Origin: Solirubrum puertoriconensis
Lineage (GTDB): Bacteria; Bacteroidota; Bacteroidia; Cytophagales; Hymenobacteraceae
Assembly (NCBI RefSeq): GCF_001483135.1
Contig: NZ_LNAL01000007.1
Coordinates: 1-64,000, forward strand
Direction: 5' to 3'
DNA: 64,000 nt
Both the position numbers and the translations under genes were made by a program. The notes beneath the pieces are model-generated. The model saw only the letters and a list, made by a program, of their open reading frames with translations, did not search any database and was not told the DNA's origin. This document shows, piece after piece, positions 43,470 through 53,098 of the stretch (position 1 is its first letter; each line of letters opens with the position of its first letter).

Positions 43470-44381
43470 ATGCCAACCTTTAGCCGTATCGTGCCCGTGC
43501 TGGCCGCCTGCTGGCTTGCCGCTTCAGCCTTTCAGCCACCTAGGGCCGATACCTCCGCCACGCCCTCCGACGACCTAGGGGCACTCAGCGACGACTTCAA
43601 CGACGCGGCTAGTTTGGGCAACTGGAAGCAATTTCATCAGGCCGAAGGCTGGCCCAGCATGGTGGCCCGGGCAGAGGTAGGAGGCATAGCCAAAGGGCTA
43701 TTGTACCTCGAGCCCACCACCAGCGGCTGGTACGCCGATTTCCACGGCGCCTTCATGTACAAGGAGGTAACCGGCGACTTTTTCGTGACTTCGCGGCTGA
43801 AGATAACAGGCAAAACCGCCGAGCTGCCTGCCACTACATGGTCGTTGGCGGGGCTGATGGTGCGCGAAGCCCGGCCCACCGCCACGCCGGCCAACTGGAA
43901 GCCCAACGGCGAGAACTGGCTGTTCCTGACGGCGGGTATAGCGGAGCCGGTTGGCCAGCCCGTGTTCGAATCGAAGACCACCGTAAACAGCCGCTCCAAC
44001 CTAAAGCTGCGCCCCGCCAAAACCGGTTGGGTGGAGCTGGGCATTATGCGCGTACGGGCCGCTTTTGTGCTGCTTTACCGCTACGATGGCGAAACCCAGT
44101 GGCACGTGCACGAGCGGTTTTACCGGCGCGATATGCCCCGCACCGTGCAAGTGGGCCTCAACGCCTACACCGATTGGTACTCGGCCCAGCAGTACCACAA
44201 CGACCCCATGCGCTTCAACACCACCATCGTCAGCAACGGAAAGCCCGACCTAGGGCTGCACGTCGACTACGTACGTTTTCAGCGCCCCGGGTACCAGGCA
44301 AGCAGCCCTATGGCCGATGCCAGCGAGCTTACCGACTACACCCTCAGCAACGCCGAACTGCTGAAAACCTTGCGGCTCTGA
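43470..44381 (+). CDS. Secreted concanavalin A-like (DUF1349-type) protein
   Basis: The 303-residue protein has a signal peptide (MPTFSRIVPVLAACWLAASA) and one jelly-roll domain with DDFNDAASLGNWKQF, LAGLMVREARP and VQVGLNAYTDWYS, similar to DUF1349 or LamG-like proteins that bind or hydrolyse glycans. No catalytic residues can be named. It stands alone between terminator-like hairpins at 43320 and 44404. TGGCTTTG just before the start is close to a -7 element. Confidence 0.7.
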   Translation: MPTFSRIVPVLAACWLAASAFQPPRADTSATPSDDLGALSDDFNDAASLGNWKQFHQAEGWPSMVARAEVGGIAKGLLYLEPTTSGWYADFHGAFMYKEVTGDFFVTSRLKITGKTAELPATTWSLAGLMVREARPTATPANWKPNGENWLFLTAGIAEPVGQPVFESKTTVNSRSNLKLRPAKTGWVELGIMRVRAAFVLLYRYDGETQWHVHERFYRRDMPRTVQVGLNAYTDWYSAQQYHNDPMRFNTTIVSNGKPDLGLHVDYVRFQRPGYQASSPMADASELTDYTLSNAELLKTLRL

Positions 44382-44403
44382 GGGTAACGGTACTTGCCCT
44401 AGG

Positions 44404-44470
44404 TGCCCAGCACCCCAAGGAGCAGGAGGGGCCACATTGCCGCCTTTCCCGCTCCTTGGGGCACTGGGCA
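44404..44470. terminator. Long inverted repeat after the DUF1349-type gene
   Basis: TGCCCAGCACCCCAAGGAGC (44404-44423) pairs with GCTCCTTGGGGCACTGGGCA (44451-44470) at 18 of 20 positions, leaving a 27-base loop. It is preceded by a CCTAGG site and has no good T-run, so its strength as a terminator is uncertain. Confidence 0.6.
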
Positions 44471-44576
44471 TTAATACGGAGCCGGATTTCAGTATTTAAA
44501 AGGCCAACGGGCCTGCCGGGCGGGCGTACCATACCCTCGGGCCCTGCTAAGGCAGCGGCATGGTCGAATCAATAGT

Positions 44577-45821
44577 ATGAGCCCCTCCGTGATTAAACAC
44601 CCCAACACCAATACGCAAGCCATCAGCTGGAACCAGATTCGCGAACAGTTTAATCTCAACCCAGAGTACACCCACCTAGGCGCCTCGCAGTTTATCTGTT
44701 CGCACCCCAAAGTGGTGCGCGAGGCCATTCAGCACTACGCGCAGTTGCTCGACGCCAACCCGGTTATGAACACCCTGGCGCTGGAAAACGACGAGATGCA
44801 GAAGGTGCGCGAAGCAGCAGCTCGCTACTTGCAAATCGATAACCCCGATAACATTGCCCTGACGGACAGCACCACCATGGGCATGGGCCTGACCTACACG
44901 GCCCTGAACCTGCAGCCTGGCCAGGAAATCCTGACTACCGAGCACGACCACTACTCGCAGCACGAAGCCATACGGCAAGCCATTAAGCGCACCGGGGCCA
45001 GCTGCCGCACGATTCGGATGTACGAGCGCATCAACCACGTTACCGAGGAGGAAATTGTGGAATCGGTGGTGCGCGGCATTGGGCCGAATACCCGCGTGCT
45101 TGGCATTACGTGGGTGCACTCCAGCACCGGCCTCAAAACGCCCGTGGCTCAAATTGCGCAGGCCGTTGCCGCAGTAAACCGCCACCGCAACGAGGCCGAC
45201 CGCGTGCTGCTGCTGGTAGATGGCGTGCACGGCTTTGGCATCGAGCGCGAAACGTTTGCCGACCTAGGCTGCGACTTCTTCATCACGAGCGGGCACAAGT
45301 GGCTCTACGGCCCGCGCGGTACCGGCTTGGTGGCCGCCACCAGCGCCGCATGGCAGCGGGTGTCGCCCATTATCCCAAGCTACACCGAGGCCATGGACGT
45401 CATCATCGAAGAAGACGAGCGGCCCGAGCACATGGATGGCAAGCAGATGACACCGGGCGGCTTTCACTCCCTGGAGCACCGCTGGGCGCTGCGGGCAGCG
45501 TTTGAGTTTATGGAAGGCCTAGGGCGCGAACGGGTGTGCGAGCGGGTGCACCAGCTAAACCGGCAGTGTAAAGAGGGGCTGGCCGCCATGCCGCACGTAA
45601 CCTTGCACACCCCCCTGAGCGACGCGTTGTCGTCGGGGATTACCTCGTTTGAGGTGCGCGGCTACAACACCGATGAGGTAATTGAGCGGCTGAAGGAGCA
45701 AAAGGTGGTTGCTACCAAAGCCCCATACCGGCACTACAACTATGCACGCTTTACGCCGGGTATCTTCAACACCGAAGAGGAGGTGGAGCGGGGCTTAGCG
45801 GCCGTGCGCTCGTTGGCCTAA
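44577..45821 (+). CDS. Class V aminotransferase family protein
   Basis: The 414-residue PLP enzyme belongs to the fold-type I family that includes cysteine desulfurases and isopenicillin N epimerase. NIALTDSTTMGMGLTYTALN and ILTTEHDHYSQHEAIRQAI lie in the N-terminal half, VLGITWVHSSTGLKTPV and LLLVDGVHGFG hold the PLP-binding Asp-x-x-His, and the Schiff-base Lys is in ITSGHKWLYGPRGTG. No Cys-containing desulfurase loop was seen, so an epimerase- or lyase-like reaction is more likely. Neighbours give no clue to the substrate. Confidence 0.88.
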   Translation: MSPSVIKHPNTNTQAISWNQIREQFNLNPEYTHLGASQFICSHPKVVREAIQHYAQLLDANPVMNTLALENDEMQKVREAAARYLQIDNPDNIALTDSTTMGMGLTYTALNLQPGQEILTTEHDHYSQHEAIRQAIKRTGASCRTIRMYERINHVTEEEIVESVVRGIGPNTRVLGITWVHSSTGLKTPVAQIAQAVAAVNRHRNEADRVLLLVDGVHGFGIERETFADLGCDFFITSGHKWLYGPRGTGLVAATSAAWQRVSPIIPSYTEAMDVIIEEDERPEHMDGKQMTPGGFHSLEHRWALRAAFEFMEGLGRERVCERVHQLNRQCKEGLAAMPHVTLHTPLSDALSSGITSFEVRGYNTDEVIERLKEQKVVATKAPYRHYNYARFTPGIFNTEEEVERGLAAVRSLA

Positions 45822-45906
45822 CGAATGCCCAAGGCAGCTGCCCGATGGTGTTTGCAGCTTGCGTACCTAGGGCAATTGCCAGCGCAGCAGCGACTTTTTT
45901 CGGGCG

Positions 45907-45914
45907 TATCTTTG
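45907..45914 (+). promoter_or_regulatory. Candidate -7 promoter element before topB
   Basis: TATCTTTG matches the Bacteroidota -7 consensus TAnnTTTG. No TTG lies 19-21 bases upstream. If used, transcription would begin near 45920, leaving a 60-base leader before the GTG start at 45982. Confidence 0.4.
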
Positions 45915-45981
45915 TTGATTCCAATGCCGCTGACGCATGCCACGCAGCGGTAGCCTACCGAATCAGCGAGAATCTGCGATA

Positions 45982-48528
45982 GTGAAAGTCTGCATTGCCG
46001 AAAAACCCAGCGTAGCCCGCGAAATAGCCAACGTGCTAGGTGCCAACCGGCGCATGGACGGCTACTACGAGGGCAACGGTTACCAAGTCACCTGGACGTT
46101 CGGGCACTTCTGCACCCTGAAGGAGCCCGAGGATTACCGCCCCGAGTGGAAGCGCTGGAGCATTCACGACCTGCCCATGATGCCCGACAACTTCGGCATC
46201 AAGCTGATGCAGGACGACGGCGTGCGCAAGCAGTTTGCCATCATCAAAGGTTTGCTGAACAGTGCCGAAGAGGTAATCAACTGCGGCGACGCCGGCCAGG
46301 AAGGCGAGGTAATCCAACGCTGGGTGCTCACCGAAGCCAAATACCGCAAGCCTTTCAAGCGCCTCTGGATTTCGTCGCTCACCGAAGAAGCCATTCGGCA
46401 GGGCTTTGCCAACCTGCGCGAGGGCAAAGAGTTCGACCGCCTGTACATGGCCGGCAAGAGCCGCGCCATCGGCGACTGGCTGCTGGGCCTGAACGCCACC
46501 CGATTGTTTACGCTGAAGTACGCCTCGGGCCGCGGGCAGGTGCTAAGCCTGGGCCGCGTGCAAACGCCCACGCTGGCCCTGCTTGTCGACCGCTACCACG
46601 AGATTCGCAACTTCAAGCCCGAGCCCTATTGGGTGCTGCGCACCGAGTACCGCGGCACCCTGTTCAGCCACGTAGCGCCGCCCAAAAAAGGCAAAGCCGA
46701 CGACGACGAGCCCGATGAGAAGGCTCGCCTGAAAGCGCGCGGCTACTTCGTGAGCCAGGAAGAAGCCGATGCCGCCATGGCCGCCGTGAAGGATGCACCG
46801 CTGACGGTTACGGGCGTTGAAATTAAGAAGGCGCTGGAGTCGCCGCCTGCCTTGTTCGACCTTACCTCGCTGCAGGTGCAGTGCAACAACCAGCTGGGCC
46901 TCTCGGCCGAGGATACGCTGAAGACGGTGCAAAGCCTCTACGAGAAGAAGGTAGTCAGCTATCCGCGTGTGGATACCACCTTCCTGCCCGACGACCAGTA
47001 CGCCAAAATTCCCGGCATTCTGCAGGGCATTAGCGGGCCGTACCGCACCCTGGTGCAGCCGCTGTTGGGCGAAAAGATTCGCAAGTCGAGCAAGGTCTTC
47101 AACAACAACAAGGTAACCGACCACCACGCCATCATCCCGACGGGCAACGCACCCGGTGGCCTGAGCCAAGCCGAGCACAACGTGTACGATATCATCGTGC
47201 GCCGATTTCTGGCTGCGTTCTACCCCGACTGCGAGGTCTCGAACACTACCGTAACGGCGGAGGCGGCAGGCCACCCGTTCCGGGTGCGTGGCCGACAGAT
47301 TCTCAACCCGGGGTGGCGCATCGTGTACGGCGACCCTACGCAGCAACAGGCGCCTAGCACGGCGAAGGCTGGCGAGGGCGACGACGACGTGGTGAACACC
47401 GTGCTGCCGTCGTTCACGAAAGGCGAGTCGGGCCCGCACAAGCCGCGCCTCGACCAAAAAGTAACCCAGCCCCCACGCGAGTACACCGAGGCTATGTTGC
47501 TGCGCGGCATGGAAACCGCCGGCCGCAACGTGGAGGACGAGGAGCTGCGCCAGGCCATGAAGGAAAACGGCATCGGCCGGCCCTCTACGCGCGCCGCCAT
47601 CATCGAAACGCTGTTTAAGCGCGGCTACATTCAGCGCGAGAAAAAGCGCATTGTGCCCACGCCTACGGGGGTGGAGCTGATTGGCCTGATCAGAAACCCC
47701 ACGCTGAAATCGGCGGAGCTGACGGGCCAGTGGGAGCGGAAGCTGCGCCAGATTGAAGGCGGCAACCTCGAGCCCGATCAGTTTTTGGCCGAGCTGAAAG
47801 GCCTGGTGCAGGAGATGGTGCAGGAGGTAAAGCAAGACCGCGCCCGCATGGTGGCCCCGCCGCCCACCGCCACCGAAGCCGCTGCCTCGGCGGCCAAAAA
47901 CGGCGGCAGCAAGCCCACCCCCGCAAAGCCCGCTGCCCCCACCACGCCCGGTCCCGAGGGTGCCCTAGGTGGATGCCCGGCCTGCGGCCAGGGCCACGTG
48001 CTGAAGGGTAAAACCGCTTTTGGTTGCTCGCGCTTCCGCGAGGGGTGCCAGTTCCGATTGCCGCTGATGTTCGAGGGCAAGAAGTTCACCGACAAGCAAG
48101 TGCAGGCGCTGCTGGCCAAAGGCCGCACTCCCGTCATCAAAGGCTTCATCGACGACCTAGGACAGAAGTTCGACGCGGCCATCGGCCTCAACGCCAAGCA
48201 CCAACCCGAGCTGCAACGCGCAGCCGAAAGCAAGCCCGCCGCCGACGATAAGCCGCAGCAGATACCTTGCCCGGTGTGCCGCCTAGGTACCATGCTCAAG
48301 GGCAAAACGGCCTGGGGCTGCTCACGCTTCCGCGAAGACTGCCAGTTCCGGGTGCCGCTCGAGCTGTGCGGCCGCCAACTTACCGATGCGCAAGTGGCCA
48401 AGCTGCTGCGCCGGGGCAAGTCGGATGTGATACGCGGCTTTACCTCGCAGCGCACCGGCGCTAAGTTCGAGGCAGCCTTAGAAGTGACAGCCGAGGGCGA
48501 GGTGAAGTTTGTGTTCGAGAAGAAGTAA
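45982..48528 (+). CDS. topB: DNA topoisomerase III
   Basis: The 848-residue type IA topoisomerase relaxes and decatenates DNA through a 5'-phosphotyrosine link. The start is taken as GTG 45982, giving VKVCIAEKPSVAREIANVLG as in homologues; an ATG at 45937 would add 15 residues. A TOPRIM domain (1-150, with NCGDAGQEGEVIQRW) is followed by the IA core with SRAIGDWLLGLNATR, active-site Tyr327 in SYPRVDTTFL and GIGRPSTRAAIIETL. The C-terminus has two zinc-ribbon-like repeats beginning CPACGQGHVLKGKTAFGCSR and CPVCRLGTMLKGKTAWGCSR after an Ala/Pro linker. Confidence 0.96.
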   Translation: MKVCIAEKPSVAREIANVLGANRRMDGYYEGNGYQVTWTFGHFCTLKEPEDYRPEWKRWSIHDLPMMPDNFGIKLMQDDGVRKQFAIIKGLLNSAEEVINCGDAGQEGEVIQRWVLTEAKYRKPFKRLWISSLTEEAIRQGFANLREGKEFDRLYMAGKSRAIGDWLLGLNATRLFTLKYASGRGQVLSLGRVQTPTLALLVDRYHEIRNFKPEPYWVLRTEYRGTLFSHVAPPKKGKADDDEPDEKARLKARGYFVSQEEADAAMAAVKDAPLTVTGVEIKKALESPPALFDLTSLQVQCNNQLGLSAEDTLKTVQSLYEKKVVSYPRVDTTFLPDDQYAKIPGILQGISGPYRTLVQPLLGEKIRKSSKVFNNNKVTDHHAIIPTGNAPGGLSQAEHNVYDIIVRRFLAAFYPDCEVSNTTVTAEAAGHPFRVRGRQILNPGWRIVYGDPTQQQAPSTAKAGEGDDDVVNTVLPSFTKGESGPHKPRLDQKVTQPPREYTEAMLLRGMETAGRNVEDEELRQAMKENGIGRPSTRAAIIETLFKRGYIQREKKRIVPTPTGVELIGLIRNPTLKSAELTGQWERKLRQIEGGNLEPDQFLAELKGLVQEMVQEVKQDRARMVAPPPTATEAAASAAKNGGSKPTPAKPAAPTTPGPEGALGGCPACGQGHVLKGKTAFGCSRFREGCQFRLPLMFEGKKFTDKQVQALLAKGRTPVIKGFIDDLGQKFDAAIGLNAKHQPELQRAAESKPAADDKPQQIPCPVCRLGTMLKGKTAWGCSRFREDCQFRVPLELCGRQLTDAQVAKLLRRGKSDVIRGFTSQRTGAKFEAALEVTAEGEVKFVFEKK

Positions 48529-48538
48529 AAGACCGCTG

Positions 48539-48573
48539 AACCGGCTGCTACTCTCGTGGCAGCCGGTTTTCTT
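48539..48573 (+). terminator. topB terminator
   Basis: AACCGGCTGC (48539-48548) pairs with GCAGCCGGTT (48559-48568) and is followed by TTCTTTTG. Confidence 0.88.
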
Positions 48574-48601
48574 TTGCGGCAACAAGTCAGTAATACACAA
48601 A

Positions 48602-48949
48602 ATGGCAGCAAAGCCGAAAAAATCAGCACCGCGTGCACCCAAGCCAGCAGCGAAGCAGGCAGTTGCTCCGGCCATACAACCGGCCCAACTCTACAAGGCG
48701 CGGCTGTTGGGCTACCTCATAGGCTTGGTGCCGCTAGTGGCCTTATTGCTGATGTTTCGGCAGATACTACCGAGCAACATAGCATTGGGTATCGTGTTAG
48801 TTGGCTTCATGGCCTCGGTGATGGTGCAGCAGCGCATTCGGCAGCGCTACCCCTACAATTTCAAAGAACGAGCCGAGTGGTGGGCCCTAGGTACCTACAC
48901 AGCGCTGGTAGTGCTGCTAACGGTGGTGCTTCTCAGTTTTTGGTCCTGA
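48602..48949 (+). CDS. Small membrane protein, unknown function
   Basis: The 115-residue protein starts with a Lys/Ala/Pro-rich stretch (MAAKPKKSAPRAPKPAAK) and then has three hydrophobic segments (about 38-58, 63-80 and 95-113). The basic N-terminus should face the cytoplasm. I recognise no family. The ATG at 48602 lies just past the topB terminator. Codon use agrees with its neighbours, so it is probably real. Confidence 0.75.
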   Translation: MAAKPKKSAPRAPKPAAKQAVAPAIQPAQLYKARLLGYLIGLVPLVALLLMFRQILPSNIALGIVLVGFMASVMVQQRIRQRYPYNFKERAEWWALGTYTALVVLLTVVLLSFWS

Positions 48950-49051
48950 TGCTGAAAAGTGTTAGAAACCACATATTCATGTGATAAGGCCCAGGCAACG
49001 CCTGCTAAATCACCGGCATCTAGGCGGTCATACAAACTCATTCCGACCGCT

Positions 49052-50161
49052 ATGAAAACCTCTTTGCTACTCGGCCTACTGCTCACTTGCGGAACGGCAA
49101 TTGCCCAAACTCCTACCTACCAAGGCTTGCCCGTGGTGAAGGCACATGCCGACCAGGCCGATTACCGCCTTGGTAATGCTTGGGTGAGAGGCAGCTGGCG
49201 CATTGCCCCCGAGGCCAGCCCCGATGTGCTGCTCTTACCGCTGCACGCCAGCAAAGAAACCCTCGTGTTCCGGACCGACCGCGACTCCATCCGATACACG
49301 CTGGCGCCCGGCGACAAAAAGCAGTTTTACGTGTTGCTCGACGATGGCCGTTACGCCCTCACGGAGCTGCGCGCCACGGCTTTTGGAGCGGAGCGGCTGC
49401 GCTACAACGGCCCGCGCGGAGCCGCCACGCACGCCATTCGCTACGAGAGTGGAAGTGACAACGCGTACTTGGCCCAGCTGCGTCAGCAATACAACCTCGA
49501 CGCCGTGGTGCAGGGTGCTGCCAACGACACCGAGCGCGCCCAGCGCCTGCTGCACTGGGTGCACCAGCAGTGGCGCCACGATGGCGGCAACACCCCAACG
49601 AAGAACGACGCCCTAACAATTCTGGCCGAGGCCAAACAAGGCAAGCAGTTCCGCTGCGTGGAGTACGGCATTGTGGCCACCTCATGCCTCAACGCCTACG
49701 GGTTGAAGTCGCGGGTGCTGGGCCTGAAAACCAAGGATGTGGAAACCACGCAATCGGGTGCGGGGCACGTGTTGCTCGAAACCTGGTTGCCCGACCTGCA
49801 AAAGTGGGTGCTGCTCGATGGGCAGTGGGATGTAATGCCCGTGCTGCGCGGTAAGCCGCTGAACGCCGTGGAGTTTCAGCAAGCCATTGTGCGTAACTAC
49901 AAGGAGCTGGAACTTCGCAGCCTATCGGGCACGGCCAAAAGGGGGTACGTTGACTGGATAACGCCCTACCTGTACTACCTCGATGTACGATTCGACAACC
50001 GCGAAGGCGTTGGCCTGCAGCGCGAAAAGGTAAACGGCAAGGGCAGCCTGATGTTGGTGCCGGTGGGCGCTAAGGAGCCGACGGTGTTCCAGGCTAGCTC
50101 GCCCATTAACTACTGCGTGTATACCCGCTCGTTGGCCGATTTCTACGCCAAGCCAGAGTAA
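49052..50161 (+). CDS. Secreted transglutaminase-like protein
   Basis: The 369-residue protein has a signal peptide (MKTSLLLGLLLTCGTAIAQ), an N-terminal beta-rich part and a transglutaminase-like core with a complete catalytic triad: Cys202 in FRCVEYG, His239 in GAGHVLLETW and Asp256 in LLDGQWD. Such proteins act as proteases, amidases or cross-linking enzymes in the periplasm; the actual reaction is unknown. The start ATG at 49052 is set by the signal peptide. A terminator follows at 50200. Confidence 0.85.
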   Translation: MKTSLLLGLLLTCGTAIAQTPTYQGLPVVKAHADQADYRLGNAWVRGSWRIAPEASPDVLLLPLHASKETLVFRTDRDSIRYTLAPGDKKQFYVLLDDGRYALTELRATAFGAERLRYNGPRGAATHAIRYESGSDNAYLAQLRQQYNLDAVVQGAANDTERAQRLLHWVHQQWRHDGGNTPTKNDALTILAEAKQGKQFRCVEYGIVATSCLNAYGLKSRVLGLKTKDVETTQSGAGHVLLETWLPDLQKWVLLDGQWDVMPVLRGKPLNAVEFQQAIVRNYKELELRSLSGTAKRGYVDWITPYLYYLDVRFDNREGVGLQREKVNGKGSLMLVPVGAKEPTVFQASSPINYCVYTRSLADFYAKPE

Positions 50162-50199
50162 GGGCCGCCGATTTCAATTGCCGGTATCTGCTTGCATTG

Positions 50200-50242
50200 C
50201 ACCCGTTCGGAGCGACTTACGTAACGAACGGGTGTACTTTTT
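50200..50242 (+). terminator. Terminator of the transglutaminase-like gene
   Basis: CACCCGTTCG (50200-50209) pairs with CGAACGGGTG (50225-50234), followed by TACTTTTT. Confidence 0.82.
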
Positions 50243-50251
50243 CCCACATTG

Positions 50252-50476
50252 ATGCCTCCCCAACTCGGCAAGTTACTCGTCATTATCGGCCTCGGCATTG
50301 TGGTACTGGGCGCCATCATCTGGCTAGGTGGCGGCAGCCTGTTCAGCTGGTTTGGGCGCCTGCCCGGCGACATTCGCATCGAACGGCCCAACTTCCGATT
50401 CTACGCGCCCATCGTATCGATGCTGCTGCTGAGTTTGGTGCTGAGCGCTATTATGTGGTTGGTGCGCAGGCTGTAG
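50252..50476 (+). CDS. DUF2905-family small membrane protein
   Basis: The 74-residue protein has two hydrophobic segments (about 7-25 and 48-68) joined by the family-specific loop SWFGRLPGDIRIERPNFRFY. The function of the family is unknown. The ATG at 50252 is preferred over a TTG one codon earlier. It lies directly after a terminator, so it needs its own promoter or read-through. Confidence 0.88.
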   Translation: MPPQLGKLLVIIGLGIVVLGAIIWLGGGSLFSWFGRLPGDIRIERPNFRFYAPIVSMLLLSLVLSAIMWLVRRL

Positions 50477-50484
50477 GCCCTAGG

Positions 50485-51225
50485 TTAGAAACTGCGCGCC
50501 AGCTGCAAGGTGCCCTGCGTGGGCGACTGACCTATGCGAAACGGCGGTTGGTAATAAGCGCTTATGCTCCAAGCATCGCCCAGGGCTACGTACGCCTGCC
50601 CAAATAACTGGGCGGCTTCGCTATCGTAGGATGAAGTTGGAAAGGCCACGCCCACTAACAGCCGAAATTGCCCTTCGGAGCCGAAGCCCCGTCCTGCACC
50701 TAGGCGCGCCGAGGGGTTGCCCAGGCCGGTCAGGTCGTGGGCGTAGTCGAGCTGTGCGTGCCAGCTGTCGAGGCGGCCGCCGCGCACGCGAAGTTGCGGT
50801 ACAAACCGTACGGCCTGCAGCTCGCGGTAATAGCCCAGCTTGCCCACCCATATCCCAAACGAACCGCCAAAGTAGCGGCCGTCGGCGGCGGCGTAGGGGT
50901 TGAGGCCCCACAGGCGCGTGTTGCCCAGAATGGGGTAGCGGAAGTCGCCGGTAAGGTTACCAAAGCCGCCGCGCAAACCTACCGTAAAGGTGGTGCTGTA
51001 GTCGGCATCGGATTCCTGCCACAGGTTGCGGTGCGCCACGTGCAGCCCAGTGGCCCAATAACCCGGGTTACCCATCGCCAAATTGGGCTGCCGGCCCAGC
51101 AGTGCCTCAGTACCTACCAGCCAGCTGTTGATTACCTGGCGGCTCGGTGGGGTAGGGGTTTGGGCCTGCAGCGGCTGAGCGGCGGCCACGCAACCTAGGG
51201 CTGCGGCGAGGAGCACGTGTTTCAC
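50485..51225 (-). CDS. Secreted beta-rich protein, probably outer membrane
   Basis: The 246-residue protein has a signal peptide (MKHVLLAAALGCVAAAQPLQAQ) and then alternating hydrophobic/polar strands with many Tyr, Trp and Gly residues, ending in LQLARSF. A terminal Phe after such strands is typical of outer-membrane beta-barrels. It resembles no family I can name. It lies tail to tail with the DUF2905 gene and downstream of the SDR gene on the same strand. Confidence 0.7.
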   Translation of the reverse strand: MKHVLLAAALGCVAAAQPLQAQTPTPPSRQVINSWLVGTEALLGRQPNLAMGNPGYWATGLHVAHRNLWQESDADYSTTFTVGLRGGFGNLTGDFRYPILGNTRLWGLNPYAAADGRYFGGSFGIWVGKLGYYRELQAVRFVPQLRVRGGRLDSWHAQLDYAHDLTGLGNPSARLGAGRGFGSEGQFRLLVGVAFPTSSYDSEAAQLFGQAYVALGDAWSISAYYQPPFRIGQSPTQGTLQLARSF

Positions 51226-51263
51226 AAGGCAAAGAAACGGACTGCTCCCGCACGTAGTATGCC

Positions 51264-52754
51264 CTAGGTAGCCGACGGCACCGCAGACGATGGTGACCTA
51301 GGGGCGCTGCCGTACTGCACAATATTTTCGATCATGCCCTTGAAAATGACGAAATGGAAGGGCACTAGCGAATACCAGTACAAGCGCCCCGCCAAGCCGC
51401 GCGGCCGGAAAGCGGCCAATTGCTCGAGCGTGTGGGTGCCATCGGCGTTATCGAGAATGCGGAATTGCAGCCACGCCTCGCCGGGCAGCTTCATTTCGGC
51501 ATAGAGCAGCAGGCGACGACTGACGCGGTCGGCTACCAGCACGCGCCAGAAATCGAGCGGGTCGCCGGGGCGCAGCGATGAGGCGGAGCGGCGTCCGCGC
51601 CGCAAGCCCACACCGCCCACTAGTTTATCGAGCAAGCCACGCACGCGCCACAGCCAATCAACCTTGTACCACCCGCGTTTGCCGCCAATGCGCCAGATGT
51701 TATCGAGCACCTCTTCGGGCGGGCGGGCAAAGTGCATTACTTGGCGGTCGAAGAACATGCCGTGCTGCGGTATCTGCACGTAGTCCATGTAGTTTTTGTC
51801 GGCCACGCCGCTGCTGGCGGCATCCTTCCAGCTGCTGATGACCTCGTTTTGCTCGATGCGCTGAAACGCCAGCTCCAGGGCTTCGGTGTAGCTCATGCAC
51901 TGGTGCGGCACGGCTTTGCGGATGCTGCGACGCAGATCGGCCACGGTGTCGTTCTTCAGCGAATCAACCAAGCTTTGCGCCAGCGAAAACGAGGTGCGCG
52001 TTACCAGAAACAACCACCACGACGACAACCGGGGCGTGAGCACCGGCACCGTGAGTATGGGCCGACGAAAGCCGCGCAGCCGCGCAAAGCCCTGCAGCAT
52101 CTGCTTGTACGTGAGCACATCGGGCCCACCGATATCGAAGGTTTTGCCCAGGCAAGCGGGGTTGTCGAGCACGGCTGTGAGGTAGTGCATCACGTCGCGC
52201 ACGCCAATGGGTTGGCAGCGCGAGTTCAGCCACTTGGGGCCTACCATCACAGGCAATTTCTCGACTAGGTCGCGAATGATTTCGAACGAAGCCGAGCCCG
52301 ACCCGATAATGATGCTGGCACGCAGTACCGTGGCTTGCGCGTGGGCGGCTTTCTTCAGCTCGCGCTCCACACCTAAGCGCGAGCGGAGGTGGGTGGAGAG
52401 CTTCGGATCGTTGACGATGCCCGAGAGGTAAATCACCTGCCGGATGCGGGTGCCGTTGAGATACTGCACAAAGTTGCTGGCCGACTGCTGCTCGGCGCGG
52501 TAAAAATCGCGGCCGTTGGTGCTCATGGAGTGCACCAGGTAATACGCCGCGTCGAAATCCTGGGGCAAATGGCGTAGGGTGTCGGGTTGGCGCAAGTCGG
52601 CTTGCACCACCTGCACACGGTCGTGCAGCGGGGCCGGCAGTTCGTAGCGCCTAGGGTCGCGCACGAGGCAGGTTACGTCGTGGCCGGCTTCTACCAGCAG
52701 CGGCAGCAAGCGTTGGCCAATGTAGCCGTTGGCGCCGGTAAGCAGAATGCGCAT
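51264..52754 (-). CDS. SDR-family NAD(P)-binding protein with DUF2867 domain
   Basis: The 496-residue protein starts MRILLTGANGYIGQRLLPLL, an NAD(P)-binding GxxGxxG Rossmann motif of the atypical SDR/NmrA type, and has AAYYLVHSMS and IYLSGIVNDPKLSTHL in the first 200 residues. Residues 330-480 match DUF2867, with RLLLYAEMKLPGEAWLQF and LYWYSLVPFHFVIFKGMIE. The ATG at 52754 is chosen since six upstream residues do not belong to the fold. Its substrate is unknown; related proteins are called nucleoside-diphosphate-sugar epimerases without proof. Confidence 0.88.
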   Translation of the reverse strand: MRILLTGANGYIGQRLLPLLVEAGHDVTCLVRDPRRYELPAPLHDRVQVVQADLRQPDTLRHLPQDFDAAYYLVHSMSTNGRDFYRAEQQSASNFVQYLNGTRIRQVIYLSGIVNDPKLSTHLRSRLGVERELKKAAHAQATVLRASIIIGSGSASFEIIRDLVEKLPVMVGPKWLNSRCQPIGVRDVMHYLTAVLDNPACLGKTFDIGGPDVLTYKQMLQGFARLRGFRRPILTVPVLTPRLSSWWLFLVTRTSFSLAQSLVDSLKNDTVADLRRSIRKAVPHQCMSYTEALELAFQRIEQNEVISSWKDAASSGVADKNYMDYVQIPQHGMFFDRQVMHFARPPEEVLDNIWRIGGKRGWYKVDWLWRVRGLLDKLVGGVGLRRGRRSASSLRPGDPLDFWRVLVADRVSRRLLLYAEMKLPGEAWLQFRILDNADGTHTLEQLAAFRPRGLAGRLYWYSLVPFHFVIFKGMIENIVQYGSAPRSPSSAVPSAT

Positions 52755-52858
52755 AAGCCAAATGAGTTGCAAGCCAGAGTACTTAGGCTAACTCAAGTGC
52801 GCGGCAAAGGTTTGGGGCCGCAAGGCGGCGCAGAAAGCAATTGGCCTATATTGCCTCA

Positions 52859-53068
52859 ATGAATAGCAATCCGCCCACAACTCGGTTGAAGTTGCGCCCG
52901 ATGTTTTTTGCAGGCTTAGCATGGCTGGTGTTAGGCCTGTCGCAACAGAGTATGCGGGTGTTTGCAATCCTGGGCGTGATGTTTATGGTAATCAGCTTAA
53001 GGCCGCGCAAGGCTGCTCAACCGGCCGCGGACGCTGGGCCGGGTGATGATCAGGAGCCCGGGGCATAG
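52859..53068 (+). CDS. Small membrane protein, unknown function
   Basis: The 69-residue product has two hydrophobic stretches (about 17-32 and 36-49) and an acidic, Pro/Ala-rich C-terminus. The ATG at 52859 is the first good start. No family recognised. It lies between divergent neighbours in the same orientation as the next gene and may be real, but short length keeps confidence modest. Confidence 0.5.
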   Translation: MNSNPPTTRLKLRPMFFAGLAWLVLGLSQQSMRVFAILGVMFMVISLRPRKAAQPAADAGPGDDQEPGA

Positions 53069-53098
53069 CGAAATACCGCCTAGGTAGTTGGCAAGCGC

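Noticed and set aside
46543-47835. A 430-codon frame antisense to topB
   Set aside because: It mirrors the codon structure of a clearly conserved gene on the other strand and encodes a low-complexity His/Leu/Arg/Ala-rich product; typical GC-rich shadow.
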